Shown piece by piece: positions 15,001-21,953 of a DNA stretch of 27,630 nt. How positions within the stretch are numbered: position 1 is the stretch's first letter; every line of letters starts with the position of its first letter. The position numbers and the translations under genes were made by a program. The stretch is from positions 1 through 27,630 of IMG/VR virus record IMGVR_UViG_3300043444_000274. One strand, written 5' to 3'. The notes under the pieces are model-generated. The model was not told where the DNA came from and made no database searches. It worked only from the letters and a program-made list of their open reading frames with translations. The DNA is from a virus.

Positions 15001-15747
15001 TCAGTTTTGAGACGCGGTCAATGCCGCAGCGAATTCAGCCCAGTCGAGCTTCATGTTCTTCAAGCCAAACCTGTTGCCGCCCATGTGAGCGGGGTGAGGT
15101 TCGACATGGAGAATTCGGTCGCCCGTTGTGCGGGCCTTTGTTTCTTTGTTGCCGTAGCCGGCGTCTGACTGCGTCGTGACGATCCGGTAGTTGGCCCAGC
15201 CGATGACGTCTGCCCATTCCTGGACAAGAGCTGCAGCGCGGTCGTGCAGCTTCAGGACATATTGGTCATAACCGTCGTGCAGTGGTGACTCGAAGTGCTT
15301 GATCTTGTCGTGCGCAATCAAGATTACGGCCATGTTGCGCGTCTGGCGCAGGGCTTCAAGGCCGTTCAACAGGTTGCGCCACTCGTCAGCTGCAGCGATG
15401 TAGCCCTTGCCGTAGCCTGCGGCCTCGATACTGGCCCACTTGTTGGCCTTGCAGACGTGCGCGTGAATCAGGGGCTCAAGCCAGTCAAGCGAGTCAACAA
15501 ACACAGTGCCGTATTCGTGCTGCTCGTTGAGCAGCGTGGTGATGGCCTCGTAGACCTGGTCAAGTGATGTGGCCAAAGGGAAGGCAGACGCATCGACTGC
15601 GTCGGCGCCGTCCTCGGTCAAGATGCCGATCGCGTTGGGCGCCATCGATGCAAAGGTTGTCTTGCCGATCTTGCCGGGGCCGGCAATCACGATCTTGGGG
15701 GCACGCATGCGCTTTGTGCGCGAGATGGAGGAGAGATCAAAAGCCAT
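15001..15747 (-). CDS. Sak4-like RecA-fold ATPase, single-strand annealing protein (248 aa)
   Basis: Residues 17-31 (PKIVIAGPGKIGKTT) hold a Walker A loop with K29 and T30. YGTVFVDSLDWLE near residue 80-90 is the Walker B region, and NMAVILIAHDKIK near 138-150 is the sensor strand of the short RecA fold. This is the AAA_24/Sak4 pattern of phage 'nucleotide-binding' proteins, known to promote single-strand annealing with a partner SSB. Here the DUF669 gene follows 19 nt downstream and the exonuclease a little further, making a full recombination set. Size is normal for Sak4. Confidence 0.87.
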   Translation of the reverse strand: MAFDLSSISRTKRMRAPKIVIAGPGKIGKTTFASMAPNAIGILTEDGADAVDASAFPLATSLDQVYEAITTLLNEQHEYGTVFVDSLDWLEPLIHAHVCKANKWASIEAAGYGKGYIAAADEWRNLLNGLEALRQTRNMAVILIAHDKIKHFESPLHDGYDQYVLKLHDRAAALVQEWADVIGWANYRIVTTQSDAGYGNKETKARTTGDRILHVEPHPAHMGGNRFGLKNMKLDWAEFAAALTASQN

Positions 15748-15795
15748 TTTTATTTCCTTAAAAGTTCAGGCCGTCGTGGGATTGTGAAATTCGCA

Positions 15796-15987
15796 TCAGT
15801 CTTCGTATGATTTTTTTGGCCGATCGCGATCGAGTCGTTTGAATACCTGGTGGTATGTGTCTGGCTTGCCGCCAAGGAAGCGACGCAGCCATTCAGCACC
15901 GCCCAGGTCTTGGAACTTTTCAAACTCGGTATCGCTCATGCGAATCCAGCGAGGTTTGAGTGGTTCAGGCGGGGCAGGGCGTGGCAT
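15796..15987 (-). CDS. Small basic protein of unknown function (63 aa)
   Basis: Encodes 63 residues rich in Pro and charged residues: a Pro-rich start (MPRPAPPEPLKPRW), a helical centre (SDTEFEKFQDLGGAEWLRRF) and a basic end (RLDRDRPKKSYED). It lies 3 nt after the membrane protein gene and 48 nt before the Sak4-like gene. The ribosome site is weak. No family is recognised; a short DNA- or protein-binding accessory is possible. Confidence 0.6.
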   Translation of the reverse strand: MPRPAPPEPLKPRWIRMSDTEFEKFQDLGGAEWLRRFLGGKPDTYHQVFKRLDRDRPKKSYED

Positions 15988-15990
15988 GTA

Positions 15991-16164
15991 TCAGCTGCTC
16001 CACCAGGCAACGAGCAAGCAGGCCAGGCCGACACCGATCGCGATGGCCAGCAGGTAGCCGCCAACGGTTTCAAACATGGGCTCCTGGCCGCGAGCTTCAG
16101 GGTGGCCAACTTCGAATGTGCAGTCAGCGAGAGTGCGAGGGGTTTGGTAGTGAGAGAGTTTCAT
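15991..16164 (-). CDS. Small single-pass membrane protein (57 aa)
   Basis: ATG 16164 (GGAAAC site about 7 nt upstream) to TGA 15991-15993. The N-terminus, MKLSHYQTPRTLADCTFEVG, matches a pattern I remember from many environmental phages (TPRTL-[AS]-[DE]-[CA]-x-F). The C-terminal half is one membrane segment (YLLAIAIGVGLACLLVAWW). An internal ATG at 16077 would give only the membrane part. Start overlaps the previous stop by four bases. Function unknown. Confidence 0.68.
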   Translation of the reverse strand: MKLSHYQTPRTLADCTFEVGHPEARGQEPMFETVGGYLLAIAIGVGLACLLVAWWSS

Positions 16165-16373
16165 TTTGATGTTTCCGTTTTTGTGATTGCTTGGTATTGC
16201 TTGGGTGCGTACTCGTTCCAGATCTTGCCGTCTGCGTCGAGCTGCTTGCGAGCTGTGCGAAGGGCGTCTCGCTCATCGCGTCCAGCGCACCAGGCCTTGT
16301 GGTCGTCGCTGTAGTCGTAGTACCAATCGTGAGCCTTGAGTGCTGCGCGGTATTCCTGTTCTGTGTTCATCAT
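16161..16373 (-). CDS. Small charged protein of unknown function (70 aa)
   Basis: ATG 16373 (MMNTEQEYRAAL) is preferred, with AAGGA about 9 nt upstream; an upstream in-frame TTG at 16394 is less likely. The product is helical and rich in Asp, Arg and Trp/Tyr (KAHDWYYDYSDDHKAW, RDERDALRTARKQLD, IWNEYAPKQY). Similar short proteins occur in early operons of environmental phages, but no function is known to me. The end overlaps the next gene (ATGA). Confidence 0.68.
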   Translation of the reverse strand: MMNTEQEYRAALKAHDWYYDYSDDHKAWCAGRDERDALRTARKQLDADGKIWNEYAPKQYQAITKTETSK

Positions 16374-16390
16374 CGTTCTGGTTCCTTGCT

Positions 16391-16597
16391 TCAATAAATT
16401 GCGGCGCCAACCAAAGCGTTGATGTCCAAACCAGCTTCTTCTGCACGTTGGCCTGCTGCGCTAGCAGCTACAGCAAACAGTTTTGCGTCAGTGGCGTCCT
16501 TGCCGGCGTTTTCAAGATCAACGCAGGGGTCGCTGAGATAGACGCCTGTTTGATTTTCGATTTGCACCAGCTTTGCAATGAGTTCTGCGTAGGTCAT
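16391..16597 (-). CDS. First gene of the early left operon, unknown function (68 aa)
   Basis: Encodes 68 residues, acidic and Ala-rich (MTYAELIAKLVQIENQTG, then KDATDAKLFAVAASAAG, then AEEAGLDINALVGAAIY). A GAGAA site precedes ATG 16597. It lies 118 nt from the end of the repressor gene; that gap holds the candidate leftward promoter and a 21-bp palindrome. Probably helical and soluble; no family recognised. Confidence 0.65.
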   Translation of the reverse strand: MTYAELIAKLVQIENQTGVYLSDPCVDLENAGKDATDAKLFAVAASAAGQRAEEAGLDINALVGAAIY

Positions 16598-16671
16598 GTG
16601 TTTCTCGTTTCATCGTTCCCGCCTAAATCAGGCGTAAAGTGATTTGGCCACAACGATGCGAAAAGCACAAC

Positions 16672-16708
16672 AGTATCCCGACAAGAACGTGGGGTTATTA
16701 ACTCCACG
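16672..16708 (-). promoter_or_regulatory. Candidate early left promoter with overlapping operator palindrome
   Basis: A 21-bp palindrome at 16688-16708, CGTGG-x-GTTA-T-TAAC-x-CCACG with one mismatched pair, overlaps TTAATA (minus strand), a possible -35. Eighteen bases further the minus strand reads GATACT (16672-16677), a possible -10. This is the only regulatory-looking site ahead of the recombination operon. A further short dyad, CGCCT-AAATC-AGGCG, lies at 16620-16634. Both promoter boxes are weak matches. Confidence 0.4.
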
Positions 16709-16715
16709 CTGAGGT

Positions 16716-17297
16716 TTACTGCGGCTTGATCCAGAGAACGCGTGAGGCCCAGACGACGTTCGCGTCGGTGCGCAGCAGCTCGCCAGTCGTCTTGCCCAGG
16801 TTGAAAGTACCACTGCGATAACCGCGGTGCAGGAATGCGACGACGTGCTCACCGTTATCGAGAGCGACACAGCACATCTGGCCCAGGTGCTGGCGCGGAT
16901 CATCCTCAGAGGGAGAGACAAAGATCATCCAGCCGTCAGAGGGATTGTTTGGCGCACGCATCTGGAGCGCATACGTTCCCTCGGGGCAGTCAGCAGGGCC
17001 GATCACCTTGTCGTGCGTGCGCTTGGGAAACAGCGTCACAGCGGAGTTGGCGTCAACGTAGCCGGCCACTTTTACGCGCCTGACGTCTTCGCTGACCTCG
17101 ATGCCTGCCTGGCGCAGCACCTCAGTGATCGGCACGCCAAGGATCAGGCTCACCTGGTGAGCCTCCTCGTTCGTCATCTTGCGCTGACCGCGTAGCATCA
17201 GCGACACCGCCGCAGGATCGAGCTCCATGAGCTTGGCCAGACCACGCTGCGACAGCTTGCGCGTGGCTAATAGTTGACGAAACCACTCGGTATTCAT
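16716..17297 (-). CDS. CI-like phage repressor, XRE-type helix-turn-helix (193 aa)
   Basis: Start ATG 17297 has AGAGG about 5 nt upstream and begins the conserved domain; the open frame extends 33 codons further upstream into the operator region. Residues 12-60 form an XRE helix-turn-helix (KLSQRGLAKLMELDPAAVSL). The C-terminal part (EGTYALQMRAP, DGWMIFVSPSEDDPRQHLG, HVVAFLHRGYRSGTF) resembles the S24/LexA-like fold of CI repressors, but I cannot find the usual Ser in a G-[SD]-S-M motif or the partner Lys, so self-cleavage is doubtful. It faces a Cro-like gene across 78 bp and probably keeps lysogeny. Confidence 0.85.
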   Translation of the reverse strand: MNTEWFRQLLATRKLSQRGLAKLMELDPAAVSLMLRGQRKMTNEEAHQVSLILGVPITEVLRQAGIEVSEDVRRVKVAGYVDANSAVTLFPKRTHDKVIGPADCPEGTYALQMRAPNNPSDGWMIFVSPSEDDPRQHLGQMCCVALDNGEHVVAFLHRGYRSGTFNLGKTTGELLRTDANVVWASRVLWIKPQ

Positions 17298-17375
17298 GGG
17301 GACCTCTGAACGGGGTCCTTCAAGGTTGTCATAAACTCGGCGTTGAGTCAATCGCAACCCATTGGAGTAATACAC
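17298..17375. promoter_or_regulatory. Immunity switch: repressor/Cro intergenic operator region
   Basis: The 78 bp between the divergent repressor and Cro-like genes hold several dyads: imperfect ACCTCTGAA / TTCAAGGT (17302-17326), ACTC-GGCGTT-GAGT (17335-17348) and TTGA-G-TCAA (17343-17351). A weak rightward promoter CTGAAC-N18-CATAAA (-10 at 17330-17335) is possible. The layout is that of a lambda-type switch; the precise operators cannot be fixed by eye. Confidence 0.5.
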
Positions 17376-17618
17376 ATGACCATTCCCGTCGTCCATACGC
17401 TTGAGCCCGCTTACACAGTGATCGAAAAGCTAGGAGGAAAAACCGCTGTAGCCGAGGCACTCGAGCTCGACAAATCAACGCTCTCACGCTGGTGCCAGCC
17501 ACGCCCTGGTGGCACTGGTGGCCTGATCCCGCAGCGGTATTGGCCGCAGCTCATAGAGATGGCACGCGACCAACGCGTGCGCATCGGTGTCAAGGAGCTT
17601 GCCGCCGTTGAGGTGTGA
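17376..17618 (+). CDS. Cro-like helix-turn-helix regulator (80 aa)
   Basis: Start ATG 17376 has TTGGAG about 9 nt upstream; the frame is open earlier but lacks a ribosome site. Residues about 12-40 (YTVIEKLGGKTAVAEALELD, then KSTLSRWCQPR) form a helix-turn-helix of the YdaS/Cro type, followed by IPQRYWPQLIEMARDQ, a segment common in early regulators of environmental phages. First gene of the rightward early operon and divergent from the repressor, hence most likely the Cro or CII counterpart. Confidence 0.83.
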   Translation: MTIPVVHTLEPAYTVIEKLGGKTAVAEALELDKSTLSRWCQPRPGGTGGLIPQRYWPQLIEMARDQRVRIGVKELAAVEV

Positions 17619-17641
17619 GCATGGTCGTCGGAGCAACATCG

Positions 17642-19753
17642 ATGACCAACAGCGACTTCCTCGCGGAGATTTACGGCGAGATGGAGCCAGGCACCCACGG
17701 CTGGGTGTGCTCGTTCCGCGCTGACCCCAACAACGCGCCCCCGACAGTTTGGTCGGGACGCGCCTACAAGGGCATGCCTAACCAGGCAGCCCTGATCGAT
17801 CGTTCTGTCCAAGACAACACCTATTTCTGCACGTCTGTGTTGGGTGCAACACCAGACGGCGAGATCGCTCGAAACAAGTCGGCGTTCGTTCGACTTGCGG
17901 TGCTAGTCCTAGATGACGTCCAACTGTCTGACGTCCAAGGCTTTTCTTACGCCTTGCAAACGAGCCCAGGAAAGTTCCAAGTAGGTATCTTTCTCGATGG
18001 GGAAGACGCTGATACCCGAAACAGAGAGCTAATCGACCGGCTTATGTCGGCTTTGGCCGCCCGTGGCCGTTCGAACGACGCCTCGGGCAACGCCTGCGTG
18101 CGGTACGTCCGCCTGCCCAATGGCATGAACACCAAGCCCAGGGCCGCCGGCGAGTGGCAGGTCAGGCTCGAGGTCTGGCAGCCAAACATCCGCTGGAGCC
18201 TGGACGATGCCTGCGCGGCCATCGGAATTGACCTAGACAGTTTGAAGATCGCGGCCAAGCTGTCGAACACCCCATCTTCATCAACTGGCGCAACAAATCA
18301 TGCAGGCGAAATGATCGCCGGCCTGACCGATCCAAACCCAGGCACACGCGTCTATCACGAAAGCATCACGCGCCTGGCCGCCAGCCTGGTGGCCGGTGGC
18401 ATGTTTCCTGGTGCAGCCGTTGACTTCCTCTACAGCCTCATGGATCAGAACCGGCCAGGTGATCCCGAGGAGCTGCGTCGCTGGGAGTCACGCCGCCAGG
18501 AGATCCCTCGCGCTGTGAAGTCCGCGGAGAAGTTTGCGCCCGAGGAGCGCCAGCCGCCGAGCATCACCGTCAACCTGTCAGTGCCTGGTGGCTCACCTAG
18601 TGAGCCTGCACCCGAGGTCAAGGGTGATCTGCAGCCGATGGATTGGGGCGCTCTCGAGCACAAGCAGCCCGAGCCCACCAACTGGCGCTTCGAAGGCTGG
18701 CTGCCCGAGGGCACAGTCACTTTGCTCAGTGCCAACGGCGGCGTGGGCAAGTCCAACCTGTCATTGCAGCTGGGCGTGGCGATGGCTCATGGCATGAGCC
18801 TGTTTGACATCGAGACTAAGCCATCCAAGGTGCTGATCCTGTCCGGTGAGGACGAGGCACGCACCGTCCACTTCCGCGTGGCCAACATCTGCGCAGACCT
18901 GGGCCTGTCCATGTCAGAGCTGCGCGATCGCCTGGTCGTCTATGACCTGACCCAGGCCGACTGCGTCCTGTGGAAGGACGGCGGCACGACCGAGCGCATG
19001 CAGTGGCTGGCCGATGTGACCGTGGCCAGCAAGGCCAACGTCGTGATCATCGACAACGCCTCGGACGTCTTCGCGTCCAACGAGAACGACCGCACCGAGG
19101 TCCGCGGCTTCATGCGGGCGCTCAACCTGATCGCCAACGTCACACGCGCAGCTGTCTTGCTGCTGGCGCACGTTGACAAGGCAAGCGTCAGGGGCGGGGC
19201 AGGCCTGGACAGCAACACGACGTTTTCGGGCTCCACAGCCTGGAACAACTCAGCCCGCTCACGCTGGGCGATGGTGCGTGACGCTGACACCGTCGTGCTC
19301 AGACATGAGAAGTGCAACCTGGGCCCACTGCAAGAGGAGCTGCGCATCGAGTTCGATCCAAGCGCCAAGGTCTTCAAGCGCTTTGGCACATCACCAGGCC
19401 TCAAAGCTGCGCAGACACTGGTGCGAAATACACAACGCGCTGTGATTCTCAAACTGATCGGACGGGCTGCAGGCGAGGGCCTGAACCTGTCAATGAAGGC
19501 CAACGCGGCAGCGAACAACATCTTCAACGTGCTCAACACTGATCCAGAGTTCCCCAATCACCTGGGACGCAAGGACTTCTTCAGCATCTTGCGCGACATG
19601 GAGAACGAGAACCTGATCACCCAGGAGACCTACAAGAAGCACAACCGCATGCCTGGTCAGCGCGTGGTGCTCACACCAGCTGGTCAGACGCGTGTGGCTT
19701 TGGGTAGTGGAGCTGGGCCTACCTGGGCACAGCGTGAGGAGGACGACGAGTGA
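17642..19753 (+). CDS. Replication protein: primase-like domain fused to RepA-type helicase (703 aa)
   Basis: Start 17642 (MTNSDFLAEIYGE) is chosen from a GGAG 8 nt upstream and from similarity to known primase starts; ATG 17621, also with a ribosome site, would add seven residues. Residues about 1-190 resemble archaeo-eukaryotic-type phage primases (AVLVLDDVQLSDVQGF, LQTSPGKFQVGIFL, RYVRLPNGMNTKP). Residues about 345-580 form a RecA-like hexameric helicase of the RepA/AAA_25 type: Walker A SANGGVGKSNLS (about 361-372), Walker B NVVIIDNASD (about 465-475), and VLLLAHVDKAS. The C-terminus (DFFSILRDMENENLITQETY) looks like a winged helix. Likely primes and unwinds phage DNA. Confidence 0.9.
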   Translation: MTNSDFLAEIYGEMEPGTHGWVCSFRADPNNAPPTVWSGRAYKGMPNQAALIDRSVQDNTYFCTSVLGATPDGEIARNKSAFVRLAVLVLDDVQLSDVQGFSYALQTSPGKFQVGIFLDGEDADTRNRELIDRLMSALAARGRSNDASGNACVRYVRLPNGMNTKPRAAGEWQVRLEVWQPNIRWSLDDACAAIGIDLDSLKIAAKLSNTPSSSTGATNHAGEMIAGLTDPNPGTRVYHESITRLAASLVAGGMFPGAAVDFLYSLMDQNRPGDPEELRRWESRRQEIPRAVKSAEKFAPEERQPPSITVNLSVPGGSPSEPAPEVKGDLQPMDWGALEHKQPEPTNWRFEGWLPEGTVTLLSANGGVGKSNLSLQLGVAMAHGMSLFDIETKPSKVLILSGEDEARTVHFRVANICADLGLSMSELRDRLVVYDLTQADCVLWKDGGTTERMQWLADVTVASKANVVIIDNASDVFASNENDRTEVRGFMRALNLIANVTRAAVLLLAHVDKASVRGGAGLDSNTTFSGSTAWNNSARSRWAMVRDADTVVLRHEKCNLGPLQEELRIEFDPSAKVFKRFGTSPGLKAAQTLVRNTQRAVILKLIGRAAGEGLNLSMKANAAANNIFNVLNTDPEFPNHLGRKDFFSILRDMENENLITQETYKKHNRMPGQRVVLTPAGQTRVALGSGAGPTWAQREEDDE

Positions 19754-19929
19754 GCTTTGTGAAACAACAGATTGAAATGCCGCAGTCACTCAAGAACATG
19801 CACCGCTTCAAGCTGTGCAGCAAGTGCGAGACAGAGAAGCCGCCAGAGGGCGGCATTGAGATGAGCGCCACACGCTGGATCTGCGCAGCGTGCTGGACGC
19901 ATCGAGCAACAAGGAGACCAAACAAATGA
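19750..19929 (+). CDS. Small zinc-finger-like protein (59 aa)
   Basis: GTG 19750 overlaps the helicase stop and lies 7 nt after a strong GAGGAGG site. The 59 residues hold two CxxC pairs, CSKC at 23-26 and CAAC at 45-48, spaced as in a zinc ribbon, and a basic end (HRATRRPNK). It probably binds DNA or a protein partner in replication. No named family. Its stop overlaps the next start. Confidence 0.68.
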   Translation: MSFVKQQIEMPQSLKNMHRFKLCSKCETEKPPEGGIEMSATRWICAACWTHRATRRPNK

Positions 19930-20156
19930 CAGAACCACTACTCACAGGCGAGGAGATCGATGAGCTGATCCAGGTCGGCATCGACAACGGCGTGAAGGAC
20001 ATGCGCGTCTTCGCCCGAATGATCCAGCAGGCCACGCTCAATGAGCTGGCCAACCGCATCGACCGCATGCCCTTTGGTGACACCGCGGCATCGTTCTCGA
20101 TCTGGGTCAGAGACCAGGGCAAGAGCTGGGACTGGCCAGGGAGGGAGCAGCTGTGA
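19926..20156 (+). CDS. Small acidic protein of unknown function (76 aa)
   Basis: ATG 19926 lies in an ATGA overlap with the zinc-finger gene, with AAGGAG about 10 nt upstream. The product is helical (LTGEEIDELIQVGIDNG, RVFARMIQQATLNELANRID) and ends in WVRDQGKSWDWPG. No catalytic motif. Its last bases overlap the glutaredoxin start, so it belongs to the same coupled series. Confidence 0.68.
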   Translation: MTEPLLTGEEIDELIQVGIDNGVKDMRVFARMIQQATLNELANRIDRMPFGDTAASFSIWVRDQGKSWDWPGREQL

Positions 20157-20392
20157 ACATCTTCATCTACACAAAGAGCGGCTGCCCCAACTGCGTGGCG
20201 GCCAAGCAGCTGCTCAAGTCCAAGGGCTTGCGCTACGTCGAGAACAACATGGAGGACTCAGGCGTGCGCCTGGCGTTTGAGTTCGCCTACCCAGACCTGC
20301 GGCAGATGCCCCAGATCTTTATCAACGACCAGCGCGTCGGTGGCCTGGCTGGGCTGCAGGCGGCATTGAAACAAATGGAAGGACAAGCATGA
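20153..20392 (+). CDS. Phage glutaredoxin (79 aa)
   Basis: Thioredoxin-fold dithiol protein with the active site C11-P-N-C14 (YTKSGCPNCVAAKQLL), the cis-Pro segment QMPQIFINDQ and the GGLAGLQAAL end motif of glutaredoxin-like proteins. It may supply electrons to ribonucleotide reductase or act on another phage or host thiol protein; no reductase gene lies in this window. GTG start overlaps the previous stop. Length is normal for small phage glutaredoxins. Confidence 0.9.
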   Translation: MNIFIYTKSGCPNCVAAKQLLKSKGLRYVENNMEDSGVRLAFEFAYPDLRQMPQIFINDQRVGGLAGLQAALKQMEGQA

Positions 20393-20808
20393 CCAAAGAC
20401 GAAGCATTACGCCTTGCATTGGAGGCGTTGGAAAACAACCGCAGAACGCATCATTACTGCGAGGACACATGGTACTCATGCCCTAAGCATGAAGATGGAT
20501 GCGCCAATGATTCTGAGGGTGACGAGTGCAACTGTGGGGCTGATGAAGCCAATGCTGAAATTGACCAAGCCATCACCGCCATTAAAGCCGCACTAGAAGC
20601 GAAGGATGAGCCTGACCAATACGCAATGGACATTGAATGCACCAAGTGCGGGGCAAAACAATCAGGCGTTCTTACTGTTCACACAACCCCACCACAGCGC
20701 AAGCCGCTGACGGATGAGGAAATATCTGAACTGATACGCGCAACACATAACACTGGCAGCTTTGTTCGGGCCATCGAAGCCGCACACGGCATTAAGGGGG
20801 CGTCATGA
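20389..20808 (+). CDS. Cysteine-rich phage protein of unknown function (139 aa)
   Basis: ATG 20389 overlaps the glutaredoxin stop. The N-terminal part (MTKDEALRLALEALENN) is a common start of phage accessory proteins. A central region has many Cys/His (HHYCEDTWYSCPKHEDGCAN, ECNCGADEAN) and a second CTKCGA element near residue 84. The C-terminus (RKPLTDEEISELIRATHN) recurs in many phage proteins. It looks modular and slightly AT-richer than its neighbours, as if acquired. A metal-binding role is possible, otherwise unknown. Confidence 0.75.
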   Translation: MTKDEALRLALEALENNRRTHHYCEDTWYSCPKHEDGCANDSEGDECNCGADEANAEIDQAITAIKAALEAKDEPDQYAMDIECTKCGAKQSGVLTVHTTPPQRKPLTDEEISELIRATHNTGSFVRAIEAAHGIKGAS

Positions 20809-21077
20809 GCGATGGCGGCAAAGGATCTGGACGACGTCCAGGCAAGGGCTACCAGGACAGCTGGGACAGGATCTTTGGCAAAAAGAGCTGCCCACCATGT
20901 TATGGCAATTGCAACCAGGGCAGGAATTGTCCTGCTCGATTGGGGCCTGCTTCCACTGCTTCCGGTTCGCTTCCGGTAGCGGGAGCAGAGCAGGAGCACC
21001 AGGAGCAAAGTGTGCCCCACCACCCCAAGGGTGGGGGCACTTTGCCCGTGCGCGAGGCTGCTTCTGCTTCCACTTAG
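20805..21077 (+). CDS. Small protein with conserved N-terminus (90 aa)
   Basis: ATG 20805 overlaps the previous stop by four bases. The first 30 residues (MSDGGKGSGRRPGKGYQDSW, then DRIFGKK) form a pattern common to short phage proteins of unknown role, followed by CPPCYGNCNQGRNC. From about residue 45 the DNA is dominated by inverted repeats (20940-21100), so the rest of the protein may be low-constraint coding. Confidence 0.65.
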   Translation: MSDGGKGSGRRPGKGYQDSWDRIFGKKSCPPCYGNCNQGRNCPARLGPASTASGSLPVAGAEQEHQEQSVPHHPKGGGTLPVREAASAST

Positions 21078-21115
21078 ATAGGGTGTGGGAGTGGGAGCAG
21101 TGCAGTTATCCACAG
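20940..21115 (+). other. Dyad-rich segment with perfect DnaA box; possible replication origin
   Basis: Holds a strong hairpin at 21007-21043 (AAAGTG...CACTTT with a GC-rich inner stem), interspersed CTGCTTC/CTTCCAC repeats (about 20949-20963, 21059-21074) whose complements appear as GTGGGAGCAG-like runs (21084-21105), and TTATCCACA at 21106-21114, a perfect DnaA-box consensus. It lies at the end of the replication gene set. Origin function is only inferred. Confidence 0.4.
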
Positions 21116-21124
21116 GAGGAAAGA

Positions 21125-21226
21125 ATGGCTTCACACATGTATTTCATTGCCGGCATAGCGCTGTGCGCGTTTGGGTTCTGGATGATCGGGCTGCTGCTGA
21201 TGGCGTTCGCGTTTGTCGTTGAGTGA
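21125..21226 (+). CDS. Very small membrane protein (33 aa)
   Basis: ATG 21125 follows a strong AGGAGGAAAG site. The 33 residues are almost wholly hydrophobic (MYFIAGIALCAFGFWMIGLL, then LMAFAFVVE), one or two short membrane segments. Very good translation signal, yet no recognisable family. It starts 10 nt after the DnaA box and is followed by the packaging genes. Confidence 0.62.
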   Translation: MASHMYFIAGIALCAFGFWMIGLLLMAFAFVVE

Positions 21227-21245
21227 GTGGTGGGAAAATCTGAAC

Positions 21246-21863
21246 ATGGAAACAAACACCCAACAAATGCCTGAATTCAAGTTCCCGGATCTCGCCCAGG
21301 TCATGGCCACAGCGGAGATGCAGCAGCGCATGGACGAGGCTGAGGAGCGCGTGCGGCTGGAGAAGTTAGCGGCGGCTCAGGATGCCCAAAAAGCCAAAAC
21401 AGAGCCAAAAACAGAGGGGAAGCAGGGCGCGGTGAGCCCGCGCAACGGCCAGCCAGTGCCGGCGGGGCCGGGCCGCACGCCGGGCGTCAAGAACCGGCTG
21501 ACGAACCTGCGCGAGGCCGTGCTCGAGGCGTTCGACGAGGTGGGAGGACCGGCCTACTTGGCCAGGCTCGCTCAAGGAACCTCGAGCGATCGGGCCGCGT
21601 TCGTCGGCCTGGTGGCCAAGGTGCTGCCGACGCAGATCAACGCCAACGTGGAGGGCGGCATCCAGGTGCAGCTCAGCTGGCTTGGCCAGCGCAACATTGG
21701 CACAACTGTGGCACAACCGGCCGAGCAGGTCACGCAAGTCGTTGATTTAGAACGGGATTCGGCAGGCAAGTACCGGATTAAAGATCCGGTGGAGTCGCCG
21801 GCAGGTGTCGCCGGCAGCATGCCGGAGGCAGGCAAGGGCGCAGGAGAGCCGCAAGGTGACTGA
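21246..21863 (+). CDS. Putative terminase small subunit-like protein (205 aa)
   Basis: Start ATG 21246 is chosen (GGGAAAA upstream); TTG 21213 is less likely. The N-terminal 60 residues are charged and helical. The core GPGRTPGVKNRLTNLREAVL, then AYLARLAQGTSSDRAAFVGL and VAKVLPTQINANV, matches the G-R-[PT]-x-G-x-[KN]-N-[RK] start and KVLPLQ-type end of proteins encoded just before large terminases in many phages. This suggests the DNA-recognition part of the packaging motor. The large terminase gene begins 530 bp downstream. The C-terminus is Gly/Pro/Glu-rich and probably disordered. Role inferred from pattern and place. Confidence 0.7.
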   Translation: METNTQQMPEFKFPDLAQVMATAEMQQRMDEAEERVRLEKLAAAQDAQKAKTEPKTEGKQGAVSPRNGQPVPAGPGRTPGVKNRLTNLREAVLEAFDEVGGPAYLARLAQGTSSDRAAFVGLVAKVLPTQINANVEGGIQVQLSWLGQRNIGTTVAQPAEQVTQVVDLERDSAGKYRIKDPVESPAGVAGSMPEAGKGAGEPQGD

Positions 21864-21953
21864 CGCTACCACGCCCTCACCACTGCTGCGATCGCGTCTC
21901 CTGCGTGGATCTGACGCGATCCAGCCCGTGTCTGGCCTAGCCGGAAAGTTCCA

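Noticed and set aside
17298-17396. Longer repressor N-terminus
   Set aside because: The extra 33 codons would cover the operator region and come before a good ribosome site and the conserved helix-turn-helix start.
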